Assembly: GCF_025252405.1 (NCBI RefSeq)
Contig: NZ_CP104307.1
Coordinates: 2,914,001-2,978,000, forward strand
Reading direction: 5' to 3'
From: Flavobacterium sp. TR2
Lineage (GTDB): Bacteria; Bacteroidota; Bacteroidia; Flavobacteriales; Flavobacteriaceae
DNA length: 64,000 bases
Below the pieces are notes generated by a model that worked only from the letters and a program-made list of their open reading frames with translations, was not told the origin of the DNA and searched no databases. Positions 16,665 to 24,591 of this stretch are shown piece after piece. Each line of letters opens with the position of its first letter. The first letter of the stretch is position 1. Position numbers and translations under genes: made by a program.

Positions 16665-17049
16665 AATATTTAAAGTCTTCTTTTTTTAAGTTTTAAAATT
16701 AAAGTTAGTGTGCTAAAATAACCTTTCTTTTATCTGTATTAACTGTCAAAAAGACATTTAGATTGCAAAATAAGACTTTTTTGAAATCGAATTCAACTTT
16801 GTCAAAGTTTTAAACTTTGACAAAGTTCTATGCAGACAATTGCATTAAACGGCTTTCTTTGATATTTGGTATTTTTTCTATCTGTAATTTGCATTAAACT
16901 TGTTTTTTACATCATTTTGATTTTAGAGAGATATAAGAAGCTAAATTTTGAATTTCATTACGGATTCTCGTAATTTTTATGTTTATAAGTTTTTTCTTTG
17001 TTTATTAATTATATATGTATTTTCGCTCAAATTATTAGCTATATTGATT
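16665..17049. other. Intergenic region with palindrome, no gene seen
   Basis: 385 bases between divergent genes. It holds the TTTGTCAAAG palindrome and AT-rich DNA. I see no perfect TAnnTTTG box; the open frame reaching into it from the right (from 16948) has an unlikely N-terminus. Confidence 0.5.
16795..16827. repeat. Palindromic repeat AACTTTGTCAAAGTTT, copy 2
   Basis: Perfect 16-base arms AACTTTGTCAAAGTTT / AAACTTTGACAAAGTT around a single central base. It is related to the copy at 15766-15798. Confidence 0.75.
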
Positions 17050-18402
17050 ATGAAGAAATTTACAAAACTGGTTAAAAGCGTCCTGTTTTTAACTTTCGTG
17101 CTTCTTATGACGAATTGCGCACCAAATGAAGCGGAAGAGAGTTCAAATGTGCAAGCTGTGGATGAAGCAAAAAATTGGTACAATATTCATAAGGAAGAAT
17201 TTAATTCGCCTGTCTTAGAATATGTAAGTGATTTAAAATGGGAGAATGCGATAATCTCAGATGGTATCGATGGATTAGTAGTCGAAGTGCCATTTACGCT
17301 AACTGACAATTTACGAACATCAAATGGTCAAGGAAATCTGTACAATGACCATCATCGTTTGGTGTTTATAAAAAATGAGCCTAATAACTTTAAAACGTAT
17401 TATGTTCAAATATTCACTGATAATAAGAATTCTAGCAGTTTAGATAAAAGTTACAGTTATTACGCTATGAAAGAAAATTATAATGGTAAGGTCTTTGTTC
17501 AAGATTTAATAACTAATAAAACGAATGTTCTTAAATTTAAAAATGGTGAGCAATCTAAATCATCATCGACATCTAAATGGCGTGAAGAATTTTATGACTG
17601 TACTTTTTTAGGTTGGATAGGGGAAGATGGAAGTTTTGAACCAATAAAATTGTTGTATTGTGATGGAGGAAGTGGCTCTGATGATGGAGGACCAACTTAT
17701 GGAGGTGGACCAATTGCAGGCGGTGGCGGTACTGGAAGTACGCCGTCAACCGAAATACGAATTATTGATAATCTTACTGGAAAAGCAAAATGCATAAATA
17801 ATTTATTAAGTAGTGGGGGAAATGATTTTGTTAAATATATATTTAATCAATTTGCGGGGAAATCAGAATTTAATATTGAAATTATTTCACTACCTAATGT
17901 TTATACACCAACCAATCAAGAAGTAAATGGAACAACAAGGTTTAATAAGGTGGATAGTCTTATAACTATAGAAATAAGCACAAGTAGATTAGATGGAATT
18001 GCAGCTTTGGAATCTGCTAGAATAATCTTGCACGAATATATACACGCAGATATATATCGAAAGTTAAATACAGCAAATTCAAAAGATATTGATGCTAGTG
18101 ATTTTAAAAAGGTTTTTGAAACATATGAAACTCAGCACAACGCAATGGCACAAGTCTATCTTAACAGTATGGCGGGTGCTTTAAAGGAATTTCATAAAAC
18201 AGTACTAAGTAACGATTATATTAACTATATGAATTATTATGGCGAAGCCCCAAGTGATGAATTCTATGAGGCTATGGCATGGGGAGGTTTAAAAGATAGT
18301 AATGTAAAAGCTTGGACAAATTTGCCTGCAGATAAAAAAGCATCTATTAATTCATTGGCAAGCAGAGTTCCTATTTTAGGTAAAACCGCTCCTTGCCCAT
18401 AA
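17050..18402 (+). CDS. Lipoprotein with C-terminal HEYIH metallopeptidase-like domain
   Basis: A 450-aa protein. I start it at MKKFTKLVKS (17050), which gives a clean lipoprotein signal with Cys23 in LLMTNCAP; a longer frame from 16948 would add a second hydrophobic segment. The N-terminal half (about 40-200) is of unknown fold, a Gly-rich linker follows (206-228), and the C-terminal domain carries HEYIHADIYRKL (His328, Glu329, His332), a zincin motif, with Glu407 in FYEAMAWGGL a possible third ligand. From memory, similar HEVIHAE-type domains recur at the C-termini of Bacteroidota toxin-like proteins. Exact family and target are unknown. Confidence 0.72.
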   Translation: MKKFTKLVKSVLFLTFVLLMTNCAPNEAEESSNVQAVDEAKNWYNIHKEEFNSPVLEYVSDLKWENAIISDGIDGLVVEVPFTLTDNLRTSNGQGNLYNDHHRLVFIKNEPNNFKTYYVQIFTDNKNSSSLDKSYSYYAMKENYNGKVFVQDLITNKTNVLKFKNGEQSKSSSTSKWREEFYDCTFLGWIGEDGSFEPIKLLYCDGGSGSDDGGPTYGGGPIAGGGGTGSTPSTEIRIIDNLTGKAKCINNLLSSGGNDFVKYIFNQFAGKSEFNIEIISLPNVYTPTNQEVNGTTRFNKVDSLITIEISTSRLDGIAALESARIILHEYIHADIYRKLNTANSKDIDASDFKKVFETYETQHNAMAQVYLNSMAGALKEFHKTVLSNDYINYMNYYGEAPSDEFYEAMAWGGLKDSNVKAWTNLPADKKASINSLASRVPILGKTAPCP

Positions 18403-18471
18403 AAGCCATTACTAATAATACTTTTTGTATATTCGATACACAATTCAATTACCTGTTTTTAAAATCAAATT

Positions 18472-18867
18472 ATGAAAAAACATATCTATATATTAGCTAT
18501 ATTCTTATTGGGTTTCAATTTACACGCTCAAGAAAAATTAAATGGCACATTCTTTTTTAAATTAGATGATTCGTACATTATCGAATCGAAAACTAAAGCC
18601 AATACGTTTTTGATAAAAGATAAAAATGAGGATGAGGAATTTTATTTTAAAGGAGTTGAAGTTGTAAGTGATTTGCAACCTAATGAAGTGCTGTGTCTGA
18701 AAGATTTTGTAAGGACCCCACAATATTATAATAAAAACAAGAAGAATAAATTAAACAATGCTGAATTGGTAAACTTTTTTAGTAACGCTACAGTTTATTT
18801 AGTTAGAAAAAAGAATAATAAAACTGAATTCATTAAAGTAAATCCAATCGTTGAAATTTATGATTGA
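18472..18867 (+). CDS. Small secreted protein, 131 aa, unknown
   Basis: The signal peptide MKKHIYILAIFLLGFNLHAQ is followed by about 110 residues rich in Lys, Asn and Glu with no motif I recognise. There is no Cys lipobox, so it should be periplasmic or exported. It follows the HEYIH lipoprotein by 69 bases and precedes a small membrane protein by 28 bases, which suggests a three-gene unit. Confidence 0.65.
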   Translation: MKKHIYILAIFLLGFNLHAQEKLNGTFFFKLDDSYIIESKTKANTFLIKDKNEDEEFYFKGVEVVSDLQPNEVLCLKDFVRTPQYYNKNKKNKLNNAELVNFFSNATVYLVRKKNNKTEFIKVNPIVEIYD

Positions 18868-18895
18868 GTTTTTTTAACAATCAAAATAAATTAAA

Positions 18896-19096
18896 ATGCT
18901 TACTAGAAATTATCTATTTTTTTTAGCAATCTCTACTTTATTGCTCGTTTATTTTTACTTTGTCCAATATTTTTTAACTATTAATATTTACGATACTTAT
19001 TACATGGTGAGTTATTTTTTTCCTGTTTTACTAATTTTAATAATTGGAACAATTATTTATCTTTTTAAACTTCGAAAACAAAAACAGAACAATTAA
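18896..19096 (+). CDS. Small two-span membrane protein, 66 aa
   Basis: Two hydrophobic segments (about 5-24 and 38-56) with a Lys/Arg-rich end (KLRKQKQNN), so both ends should face the cytoplasm. No family recognised. It is last in a plus-strand run with the two genes before it and is followed by a strong terminator. Confidence 0.6.
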   Translation: MLTRNYLFFLAISTLLLVYFYFVQYFLTINIYDTYYMVSYFFPVLLILIIGTIIYLFKLRKQKQNN

Positions 19097-19103
19097 TAAT
19101 TTC

Positions 19104-19145
19104 AAAAAAAGAGCCTCTAAAAAAAAATTAGAGGCTCTTTTTTAA
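19104..19145. terminator. Bidirectional terminator
   Basis: Stem GAGCCTCTAA / TTAGAGGCTC with A-rich and T-rich flanks, between the 66-aa membrane protein and the convergent M14 peptidase. Confidence 0.9.
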
Positions 19146-19156
19146 TGAAAAAAAAA

Positions 19157-20884
19157 CTAAAGCACTCGATAAACAGGATACTGCAAATGTGCTTTTTCAT
19201 AATAAACAGAATGCTTGTAAATCCAATCCAATTGTGCTTCGGCGTTTTTAGCAAACTCGCGATCATTTTGTTTTTTAGCTTCTAATTCTGCTTTTAGAGT
19301 TGGGTTTTCTTTTAAAAGCTGTGCCGCAGTATCTTCAAAAATGTATTCTGAGTAGTGTTCTTTCTGCTGTAAAATTGGATCGAAGAAATTCCAATTAAAG
19401 AATGAATCAACGCCTTCTGGTTCAAAAGCTTCCAGAAGATATTTTACACCTTTTTGGTTTGTTGGCACAATGTAATCTCCTTTAGCGAAAGCCATTTTAG
19501 CCATTTTGGAAGTTACCGTTGTGTTCCTGTGCAAATAATGTCCTTCGTAAGCAGACGGAACGGTTTTAAAATCGGCAATTCTGTAGCTTTCGACTTCTAT
19601 AATCGTGTCGTTTTTAATTTGTTTAAAGGAAATATTATTGTTTTTCAGCAACTCAATAACATTCCAATAACCTCTAGTAACAATATAAGCCGTAGGAATC
19701 GCGACTTCTTTAACCGATTTAAATTCTTTTATGTACGGAACGTCTTTTCTATACGGTTTGTTTCGGTCGTAATACAAACGGTTTCCTGTTGTTGCATTGC
19801 TTTTTTTGTAACCCGCTTCATAACCTAAAAACGAAAAAGTAGTCGCCTTTGTACTGTCCAATTCCCATTTTAATGTATAAGATTTTTTAGGCTGGTATTG
19901 TTCCAAGTTTTTTATTCGTAAATCTTTTATCTTTTGATAATTAGCATCGGTAAAATCCAAAGTCGATTTCATGTATTCATAGGTCATTTTTACGCGTTCG
20001 GCGTATTTTTTCAGCATATGGGTTTCGACCACAAAACCAATCGTGTTAAACAGCGAAGTATAACCCGTTGTATATCGCGGACTATCTACAAACTGCCCAA
20101 AACCTTTATCGGGAGTATCTTTAAACGAATCGACATAAGGCGTAGTTTCGATTTTCTTTTTCTGAAGATCTTTTACCAGAGCCGGCATCATTTCGTTATT
20201 CATAAAATCGCCTAAAACCGTTCCCAGTTTGTTGTGCTGCGTCATGATGTAAGTCAGTTTGTATTGATAATCAGAGCCGTTGCTTACGTGATTATCGATA
20301 AAAACATCGGCATTTATCTTCTGGAAAATCTCAACAAAACTCTTTGTGTTTCGGGTATCCGATTTCATTAAATCACGGTTCAAATCGTAGTTTCTAGCAT
20401 TTCCTCTAAAACCATAAATCTCTGGACCGTCTTGATTGGCGCGCGTTGTCGAATTTCTATTCAAGGCTCCGCCAATATTGTAAACAGGAATCGTTACCAA
20501 AACGGTATTTTTTGGCGCTTTCATTTTTCCTGTTGCCAAATCTCTGTAAAATTGCATTGTGGCGTCAATTCCGTCTGGTTCTCCAGCGTGGATTCCGTTG
20601 TTTACAAATAAAACCGCTTTGGTTTTCTGGATTTTATCGAAATCAAATTCTTTGTCAGGATTGAAAGTAATCATATGCAAAGGTTCGCCAGAATCTGTTA
20701 GTCCCATTTCTTTCATTTGAATCGTTGGGAAATCGGCAGCGAGCATCTTCCAATAAGCTATTGTTTCTTGATACGAAGCAGATTGGTTTCCGTTTCCTTT
20801 CTCAAAAAAGGTATCGTATTTTTTATTGTTTTGAGCGAAAAGGGCAATCGTGAAAAGTGAAAAAAGAAAGGTGAAAAGTTTCAT
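19157..20884 (-). CDS. M14 family zinc carboxypeptidase, secreted
   Basis: A 575-aa protein starting at MKLFTFLFSLF (the open frame extends eight codons further, but this start gives a proper signal peptide ending at ALFAQ). Zinc-site features are GIHAGEPDG (His99, Glu102), FIDNHVSNG (His near 199) and a late VETHML segment with a candidate catalytic Glu. Members cleave C-terminal residues from peptides, and this large secreted type is common in Bacteroidota. It probably acts in the periplasm or outside. Confidence 0.9.
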   Translation of the reverse strand: MKLFTFLFSLFTIALFAQNNKKYDTFFEKGNGNQSASYQETIAYWKMLAADFPTIQMKEMGLTDSGEPLHMITFNPDKEFDFDKIQKTKAVLFVNNGIHAGEPDGIDATMQFYRDLATGKMKAPKNTVLVTIPVYNIGGALNRNSTTRANQDGPEIYGFRGNARNYDLNRDLMKSDTRNTKSFVEIFQKINADVFIDNHVSNGSDYQYKLTYIMTQHNKLGTVLGDFMNNEMMPALVKDLQKKKIETTPYVDSFKDTPDKGFGQFVDSPRYTTGYTSLFNTIGFVVETHMLKKYAERVKMTYEYMKSTLDFTDANYQKIKDLRIKNLEQYQPKKSYTLKWELDSTKATTFSFLGYEAGYKKSNATTGNRLYYDRNKPYRKDVPYIKEFKSVKEVAIPTAYIVTRGYWNVIELLKNNNISFKQIKNDTIIEVESYRIADFKTVPSAYEGHYLHRNTTVTSKMAKMAFAKGDYIVPTNQKGVKYLLEAFEPEGVDSFFNWNFFDPILQQKEHYSEYIFEDTAAQLLKENPTLKAELEAKKQNDREFAKNAEAQLDWIYKHSVYYEKAHLQYPVYRVL

Positions 20885-20924
20885 GGTTTTGGGTTTAATA
20901 GGAATCAAATATAGTTTTTTTTAG

Positions 20925-20989
20925 TTTGCCACGAATTACACGAATTAACACAAATTAAATTAGTGAAAATTGGTGTAATTTGTGGCAAA
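20925..20989. repeat. GCCACGAATTACACGAATT inverted repeat
   Basis: TTTGCCACGAATTACAC (from 20925) pairs with GTGTAATTTGTGGCAAA (20973-20989), 16 of 17 bases matching. Relatives lie at 25609-25643 and 29725-29823. It sits between divergent genes. Confidence 0.75.
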
Positions 20990-21036
20990 AGAATCGAGAC
21001 TGAGAACTGAATACAGAAAACTGCGAACTTTTTAAC

Positions 21037-21044
21037 TACTTTTG
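21037..21044 (+). promoter_or_regulatory. Candidate -7 box (TACTTTTG) of the helicase gene
   Basis: TACTTTTG fits TAnnTTTG and ends 4 bases before the ATG, implying a leaderless transcript. No TTTG is seen at the -33 position, which lowers confidence. Confidence 0.45.
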
Positions 21045-21048
21045 CAAA

Positions 21049-22413
21049 ATGAATAAAAAACACCATTCCAACGATATACTTTCGAATTTAGGGATTCAGA
21101 ACCTCAACGAAATGCAGGAAACTGCGCACGATGTTATTTTAAACGATAACAATGTCTTACTGCTTTCTCCAACAGGATCTGGAAAAACCTTAGCGTTTTT
21201 GCTTCCAGTTTTAGAATTATTGCAGCCAGAAATCTTATCGGTTCAATGTTTGATTTTGGTTCCGTCACGCGAATTGGGGCTTCAAATTGAACAAGTTTGG
21301 AAGAAAATGGGAACGCAGTACAAAGTAAATATTTGCTACGGCGGACACTCGATTGAAACGGAAATGAAAAATTTAAGCAATCCGCCAGCGGTTTTAATTG
21401 GAACGCCTGGAAGAATTGCCGATCATATTGACAGAGAATCTTTTAGAACCGATAAAATTCAGACTTTAATTTTGGATGAATTTGATAAATCGCTTCAATT
21501 AGGATTTCATGAACAAATGTCTTTCATCATTGGCAGATTGCCGAAAGTGAATAAAAGAGTTTTGGTTTCTGCAACTTCAGATATTGAGATTCCGAAATAT
21601 ACGAGAGTTGTAAATCCGACAGTTTTAGATTTTATTCCAGAGGAGGAAGAAAAGACCAATCTTTCGATGAAAATGGTGATTTCGCCTGCCAAGGATAAAC
21701 TGCAGAGTTTGTTCAATCTGATTTGCTCTTTGAAATCAGAATCAGCGATTATTTTCTGTAACCATCGCGATGCGGCAGAACGTATTAGCGATACATTGAA
21801 CGAGAAAGGAATTTATTCGGTGTATTATCATGGCGGAATGGATCAGGACGAGCGGGAGAGGGCTTTGATTCAGTTTAGGAATGGAAGCGTAACTTATTTG
21901 GTTACAACCGATTTGGCTGCTAGAGGTTTGGATATTCCAGAAATGAAACACGTTATTCATTACCATCTTCCGTTAAAAGAAGACGAATTTACGCACCGAA
22001 ATGGGCGTACAGCGCGTATGCAGGCGACGGGAACGGCATATGTTATCATTCACGAAAGTGAAAAACAATTGGATTATATTGATTGTGAAATGGAGGTTTT
22101 GGATGTCGAAGGAAAAGTTTCGCTGCCGAAACCGCCGCAATTTCAGACTATTTATATCAGTGGAGGGAAGAAAACTAAACTGAATAAATTTGATATCGTT
22201 GGATTCTTTTCTCAAAAAGGGAAATTGGAAAAAGAGGATTTAGGTTTGATTGAAGTGAAAGATTTTGTTTCGTTTGCTGCGGTAAAATTCAATAAAGTAA
22301 AAGACCTTTTGAAGAATATCAAAGATGAAAAAATGAAAGGCAAGAAGTTTAAAATCGAAGTTGCCCGCAATGTTATCAAAAAAGTAGAAGACGAGAAAAG
22401 AGGAAAGTATTGA
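21049..22413 (+). CDS. DEAD-box-like ATP-dependent RNA helicase (DbpA-type C-terminus)
   Basis: A 454-aa RNA helicase. Motif I is SPTGSGKT, motif II reads LDEFDKS rather than DEAD, motif III is SAT, and motif VI is HRNGRTARM. The C-terminal 75 residues (from about IYISGGKKTKLNKFDIVGFF) match the small RNA-binding domain of DbpA, which binds hairpin 92 of 23S rRNA, so a role in large-subunit assembly is likely. The ATG cannot be moved inward without losing the Q-motif region. Confidence 0.9.
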   Translation: MNKKHHSNDILSNLGIQNLNEMQETAHDVILNDNNVLLLSPTGSGKTLAFLLPVLELLQPEILSVQCLILVPSRELGLQIEQVWKKMGTQYKVNICYGGHSIETEMKNLSNPPAVLIGTPGRIADHIDRESFRTDKIQTLILDEFDKSLQLGFHEQMSFIIGRLPKVNKRVLVSATSDIEIPKYTRVVNPTVLDFIPEEEEKTNLSMKMVISPAKDKLQSLFNLICSLKSESAIIFCNHRDAAERISDTLNEKGIYSVYYHGGMDQDERERALIQFRNGSVTYLVTTDLAARGLDIPEMKHVIHYHLPLKEDEFTHRNGRTARMQATGTAYVIIHESEKQLDYIDCEMEVLDVEGKVSLPKPPQFQTIYISGGKKTKLNKFDIVGFFSQKGKLEKEDLGLIEVKDFVSFAAVKFNKVKDLLKNIKDEKMKGKKFKIEVARNVIKKVEDEKRGKY

Positions 22414-22488
22414 TTTCTGATTTTAGATTTATGATTTTAGATTTATGATTTTAGATTTCTGATTTTAGATTTCTGATTTTAGATTTTA
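22412..22488. repeat. 14-base tandem repeat GATTTmTGATTTTA, about 5.5 copies
   Basis: Five head-to-tail units of GATTTCTGATTTTA or GATTTATGATTTTA beginning inside the helicase TGA stop codon, then a degenerate unit. AT-rich with no conserved spacer, so it is not a CRISPR. It is related in sequence to the AAATCTAAAATCT run after pyrE. Confidence 0.85.
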
Positions 22489-22680
22489 GATTTTTTGAGA
22501 AATCGCTTTGCTCTTTCTTAAGATTTGAAGTTTGATAATTATTCATCTGTATTTCAATAGTTTAGAGTTGTATGGCTTAAGATTTACGATTTTATGTTAA
22601 AAAAATAATGATTTGATAGGTGTTTTTTCAATATTTCTATGTTTTTTTGCTACAGCAAAATTGTAAACCCCAAATTCATT

Positions 22681-23127
22681 ATGAAAAACATTATTACCAT
22701 TGCCACTCTGTTCTTTAGCTTTGTTTCTTTCGCACAAGTTAAGGTTCTAGAGACAGTTCCTGTTGAGAAATTAGGAAAAGTAAATAACAATTACATCCAA
22801 AAAATTGGAGATGAGTACACGGTGTATTATACTATTATCCAAAACGATGAGGATTCTTCTAACTTAAGAAAATTTTCATTCAAAAACATCGATAATGCTT
22901 ACAATAACCTTTATAACATTATTGTTGGAGGATTTACAGCAACTCCTTTGTACGATATCAAATTAGAATTGCCAAATAACTACATTTGGTTGCACTACAC
23001 AGGAAATGTGGTTCCAGACAAAGCGACTGTACAATTCATGGTTTCTAGTAAAGAGAGAGATGCAGATACAAACAACGTTTCTGAGCCTTTCGTAAAAGAC
23101 CAAATCAATAAATTATTCCAAAAATAA
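22681..23127 (+). CDS. Secreted protein, 148 aa, unknown
   Basis: I start it at MKNIITIATLFFSFVSFAQ (22681), a clean signal peptide; the frame continues 14 codons upstream without a better start. The mature protein of about 130 residues has alternating strand-like segments and no recognised motif. There is no lipobox. Probably periplasmic; function unknown. Confidence 0.7.
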   Translation: MKNIITIATLFFSFVSFAQVKVLETVPVEKLGKVNNNYIQKIGDEYTVYYTIIQNDEDSSNLRKFSFKNIDNAYNNLYNIIVGGFTATPLYDIKLELPNNYIWLHYTGNVVPDKATVQFMVSSKERDADTNNVSEPFVKDQINKLFQK

Positions 23128-23140
23128 TTCTTTTTTGAGG

Positions 23141-23180
23141 TTTAAAGCCTCAAAGGTTCAAAGGGACAAAGTTTTTTTTA
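23141..23180. repeat. Dispersed GGTTCAAAGG-type repeat, copy 3
   Basis: AAAGCCTCAAAGGTTCAAAG followed by GGACAAAG and a T-run, shortly after the stop codon of the 148-aa gene. Confidence 0.55.
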
Positions 23181-23200
23181 CTTATCTCTTATAATACATA

Positions 23201-23239
23201 AACAAAAAAAGCTGTTCAACAAGAATAGCTTTTTTTGTT
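23201..23239. terminator. Intrinsic terminator
   Basis: AACAAAAAAAGCTGTTC pairs with GAATAGCTTTTTTTGTT around a 5-base loop, between convergent genes. Confidence 0.85.
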
Positions 23240-23240
23240 T

Positions 23241-23322
23241 TAGGTTCAAAATAACAAAGGTTCAAAGGTTTGATTTCAGTTAGAAACCTTTATCCCTTTG
23301 AACCTTTGTTACTTTGTTCCTA
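23241..23322. repeat. Inverted pair of GGTTCAAAGG-type repeats
   Basis: AACAAAGGTTCAAAGGTTT and, about 25 bases on, the inverted AAACCTTTATCCCTTTGAAC followed by CTTTGTTACTTTG. The two arms could form a hairpin downstream of the phnA-like gene. Confidence 0.6.
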
Positions 23323-23330
23323 AAAAAGAA

Positions 23331-23909
23331 CTATATCTTTTTAACATACTGCGTAATAATCACAATCTGCTGTCCATCGACTTTTCCTTCAATGTATTCG
23401 GCGTTTTCGTGATCTAAGCGAATGTTTCTCACAGCAGTTCCTTGTTTGGCAACCATACTTGATCCTTTTACTTTAAGATCTTTTATTAAAACTACAGAAT
23501 CTCCGTGTTGTAGCACTACTCCGTTGCTGTCACGGTGTACTAGTTTATTTTCGTCATCTTCGCCTTCTCCTGTTGCTTTTGCCCATTCCAGCGTTTCATC
23601 GTCTAGGTACATCATGTCAAGCAGTTCCTGCGGCCATCCTGCGGCGCGCATACGGCTAAGCATTCTCCAGGCTACAACTTGTACAGGAATATTCTCGTTC
23701 CACATACTGTCGTTAAGGCATCTCCAGTGATTTAAATCGACATTGTCTGGGTTTTCAATCTGGTCAATGCAAGTGTTGCAGGCAAATATAGCTTCGTCAA
23801 GACCTCCTTTTTTAGTTGGAAGAACTTGATAAACTTTTAAATTCTCTTCATTACCGCAAAGTTCACATTTAGATCCGCTTCGTTTGCTTAATTCTCTCTC
23901 GATACTCAT
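23331..23909 (-). CDS. PhnA-family (YjdM-like) zinc-ribbon protein
   Basis: A 192-aa protein of the PhnA/YjdM family. The N-terminal zinc ribbon has CELCG and FACNTCIDQI Cys pairs. The C-terminal PhnA domain contains DSNGVVLQHGDSVVLIKDLK and VKGSSMVAKQGTAVRNIRL. Despite the name, the family has no proven phosphonate-breaking role, and nothing for phosphonate use is nearby. Probably cytoplasmic. Confidence 0.88.
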   Translation of the reverse strand: MSIERELSKRSGSKCELCGNEENLKVYQVLPTKKGGLDEAIFACNTCIDQIENPDNVDLNHWRCLNDSMWNENIPVQVVAWRMLSRMRAAGWPQELLDMMYLDDETLEWAKATGEGEDDENKLVHRDSNGVVLQHGDSVVLIKDLKVKGSSMVAKQGTAVRNIRLDHENAEYIEGKVDGQQIVIITQYVKKI

Positions 23910-23988
23910 TATTTGGTGTTTGTTTTAAAAATGCGAAATTACTTATAATTTGCTTCGCTGGCAAGTTTATGCTTTGTTGTTTGTTTGG

Positions 23989-24447
23989 TTATTTCTTTAC
24001 CCTAACTGCATCTGGAACTAGCATTTCATATTCGCCCCCATGACGCAATACGTCGCGTACAATGCTCGAACTGATAAATGAGGTACTTGCGGCTGTCAAC
24101 AAGAAAACCGTTTCTATTTTGGAAAGTTTTCGGTTAGTATGCGCAATGGCTTTTTCGAATTCGAAATCGGCTGGGTTGCGCAAACCTCTTAGGATGAAAT
24201 TGGCTTTTAGTTTTTTTGCCAAATCGATGGTTAAGCCTTCATAAGTGATGACAGAGACTTTTGGTTCGTCTTTGAAGGTTTCTTCGATAAAACGTTTTCT
24301 TTCTTCTAATGAAAACATATATTTTTTTTCGGCATTGACACCAATAGCAATTACAATTTCGTCAAATAAAGGAATTCCTCTTTTGATAATGTCTTCGTGT
24401 CCTAAAGTAATTGGGTCAAATGATCCTGGGAATATGGCTTTTCGCAT
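23989..24447 (-). CDS. coaD: Pantetheine-phosphate adenylyltransferase
   Basis: A 152-aa enzyme of coenzyme A synthesis that makes dephospho-CoA from phosphopantetheine and ATP. The nucleotidyltransferase motif TLGHEDII follows FPGSFDP at the N-terminus, with LRGLRNPADFEFE and TSFISSSIVRD later. Length is typical. It lies downstream of ddl in the same direction, with 144 bases of repeats between them. Confidence 0.97.
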   Translation of the reverse strand: MRKAIFPGSFDPITLGHEDIIKRGIPLFDEIVIAIGVNAEKKYMFSLEERKRFIEETFKDEPKVSVITYEGLTIDLAKKLKANFILRGLRNPADFEFEKAIAHTNRKLSKIETVFLLTAASTSFISSSIVRDVLRHGGEYEMLVPDAVRVKK

Positions 24448-24460
24448 TTTTTTCTTTTTT

Positions 24461-24590
24461 AAGGTGCAAAGCTACAAAGGCACAAAGGCGCAAAGTATTT
24501 TTGATGATTTCGACTTCGCTCAGTCTGACAGTTATGTTATAAAAAATAAGGTGCCAAAACTTAGAATCTTAGCACCTTAGTATCTTAGAA
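24461..24590. repeat. Cluster of three dispersed repeat types between ddl and coaD
   Basis: From left to right: GCAAAGCTACAAAGGCACAAAGG (GGTTCAAAGG-type), GACTTCGCTCAGTCTGACA (24512-24530, related to the inverted pair at 25656-25728), and CTTAGAATCTTAGCACCTTAG-like text that recurs upstream of ackA. Confidence 0.6.
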
Positions 24591-24591
24591 G

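Noticed and set aside
16948..17049. Upstream extension of the HEYIH lipoprotein
   Set aside because: The 34 extra residues form a second hydrophobic segment in front of a standard lipoprotein signal; the inner ATG at 17050 is better.
22412..22488. Possible CRISPR array
   Set aside because: The 14-base units are head to tail with no spacers and no cas genes are nearby.
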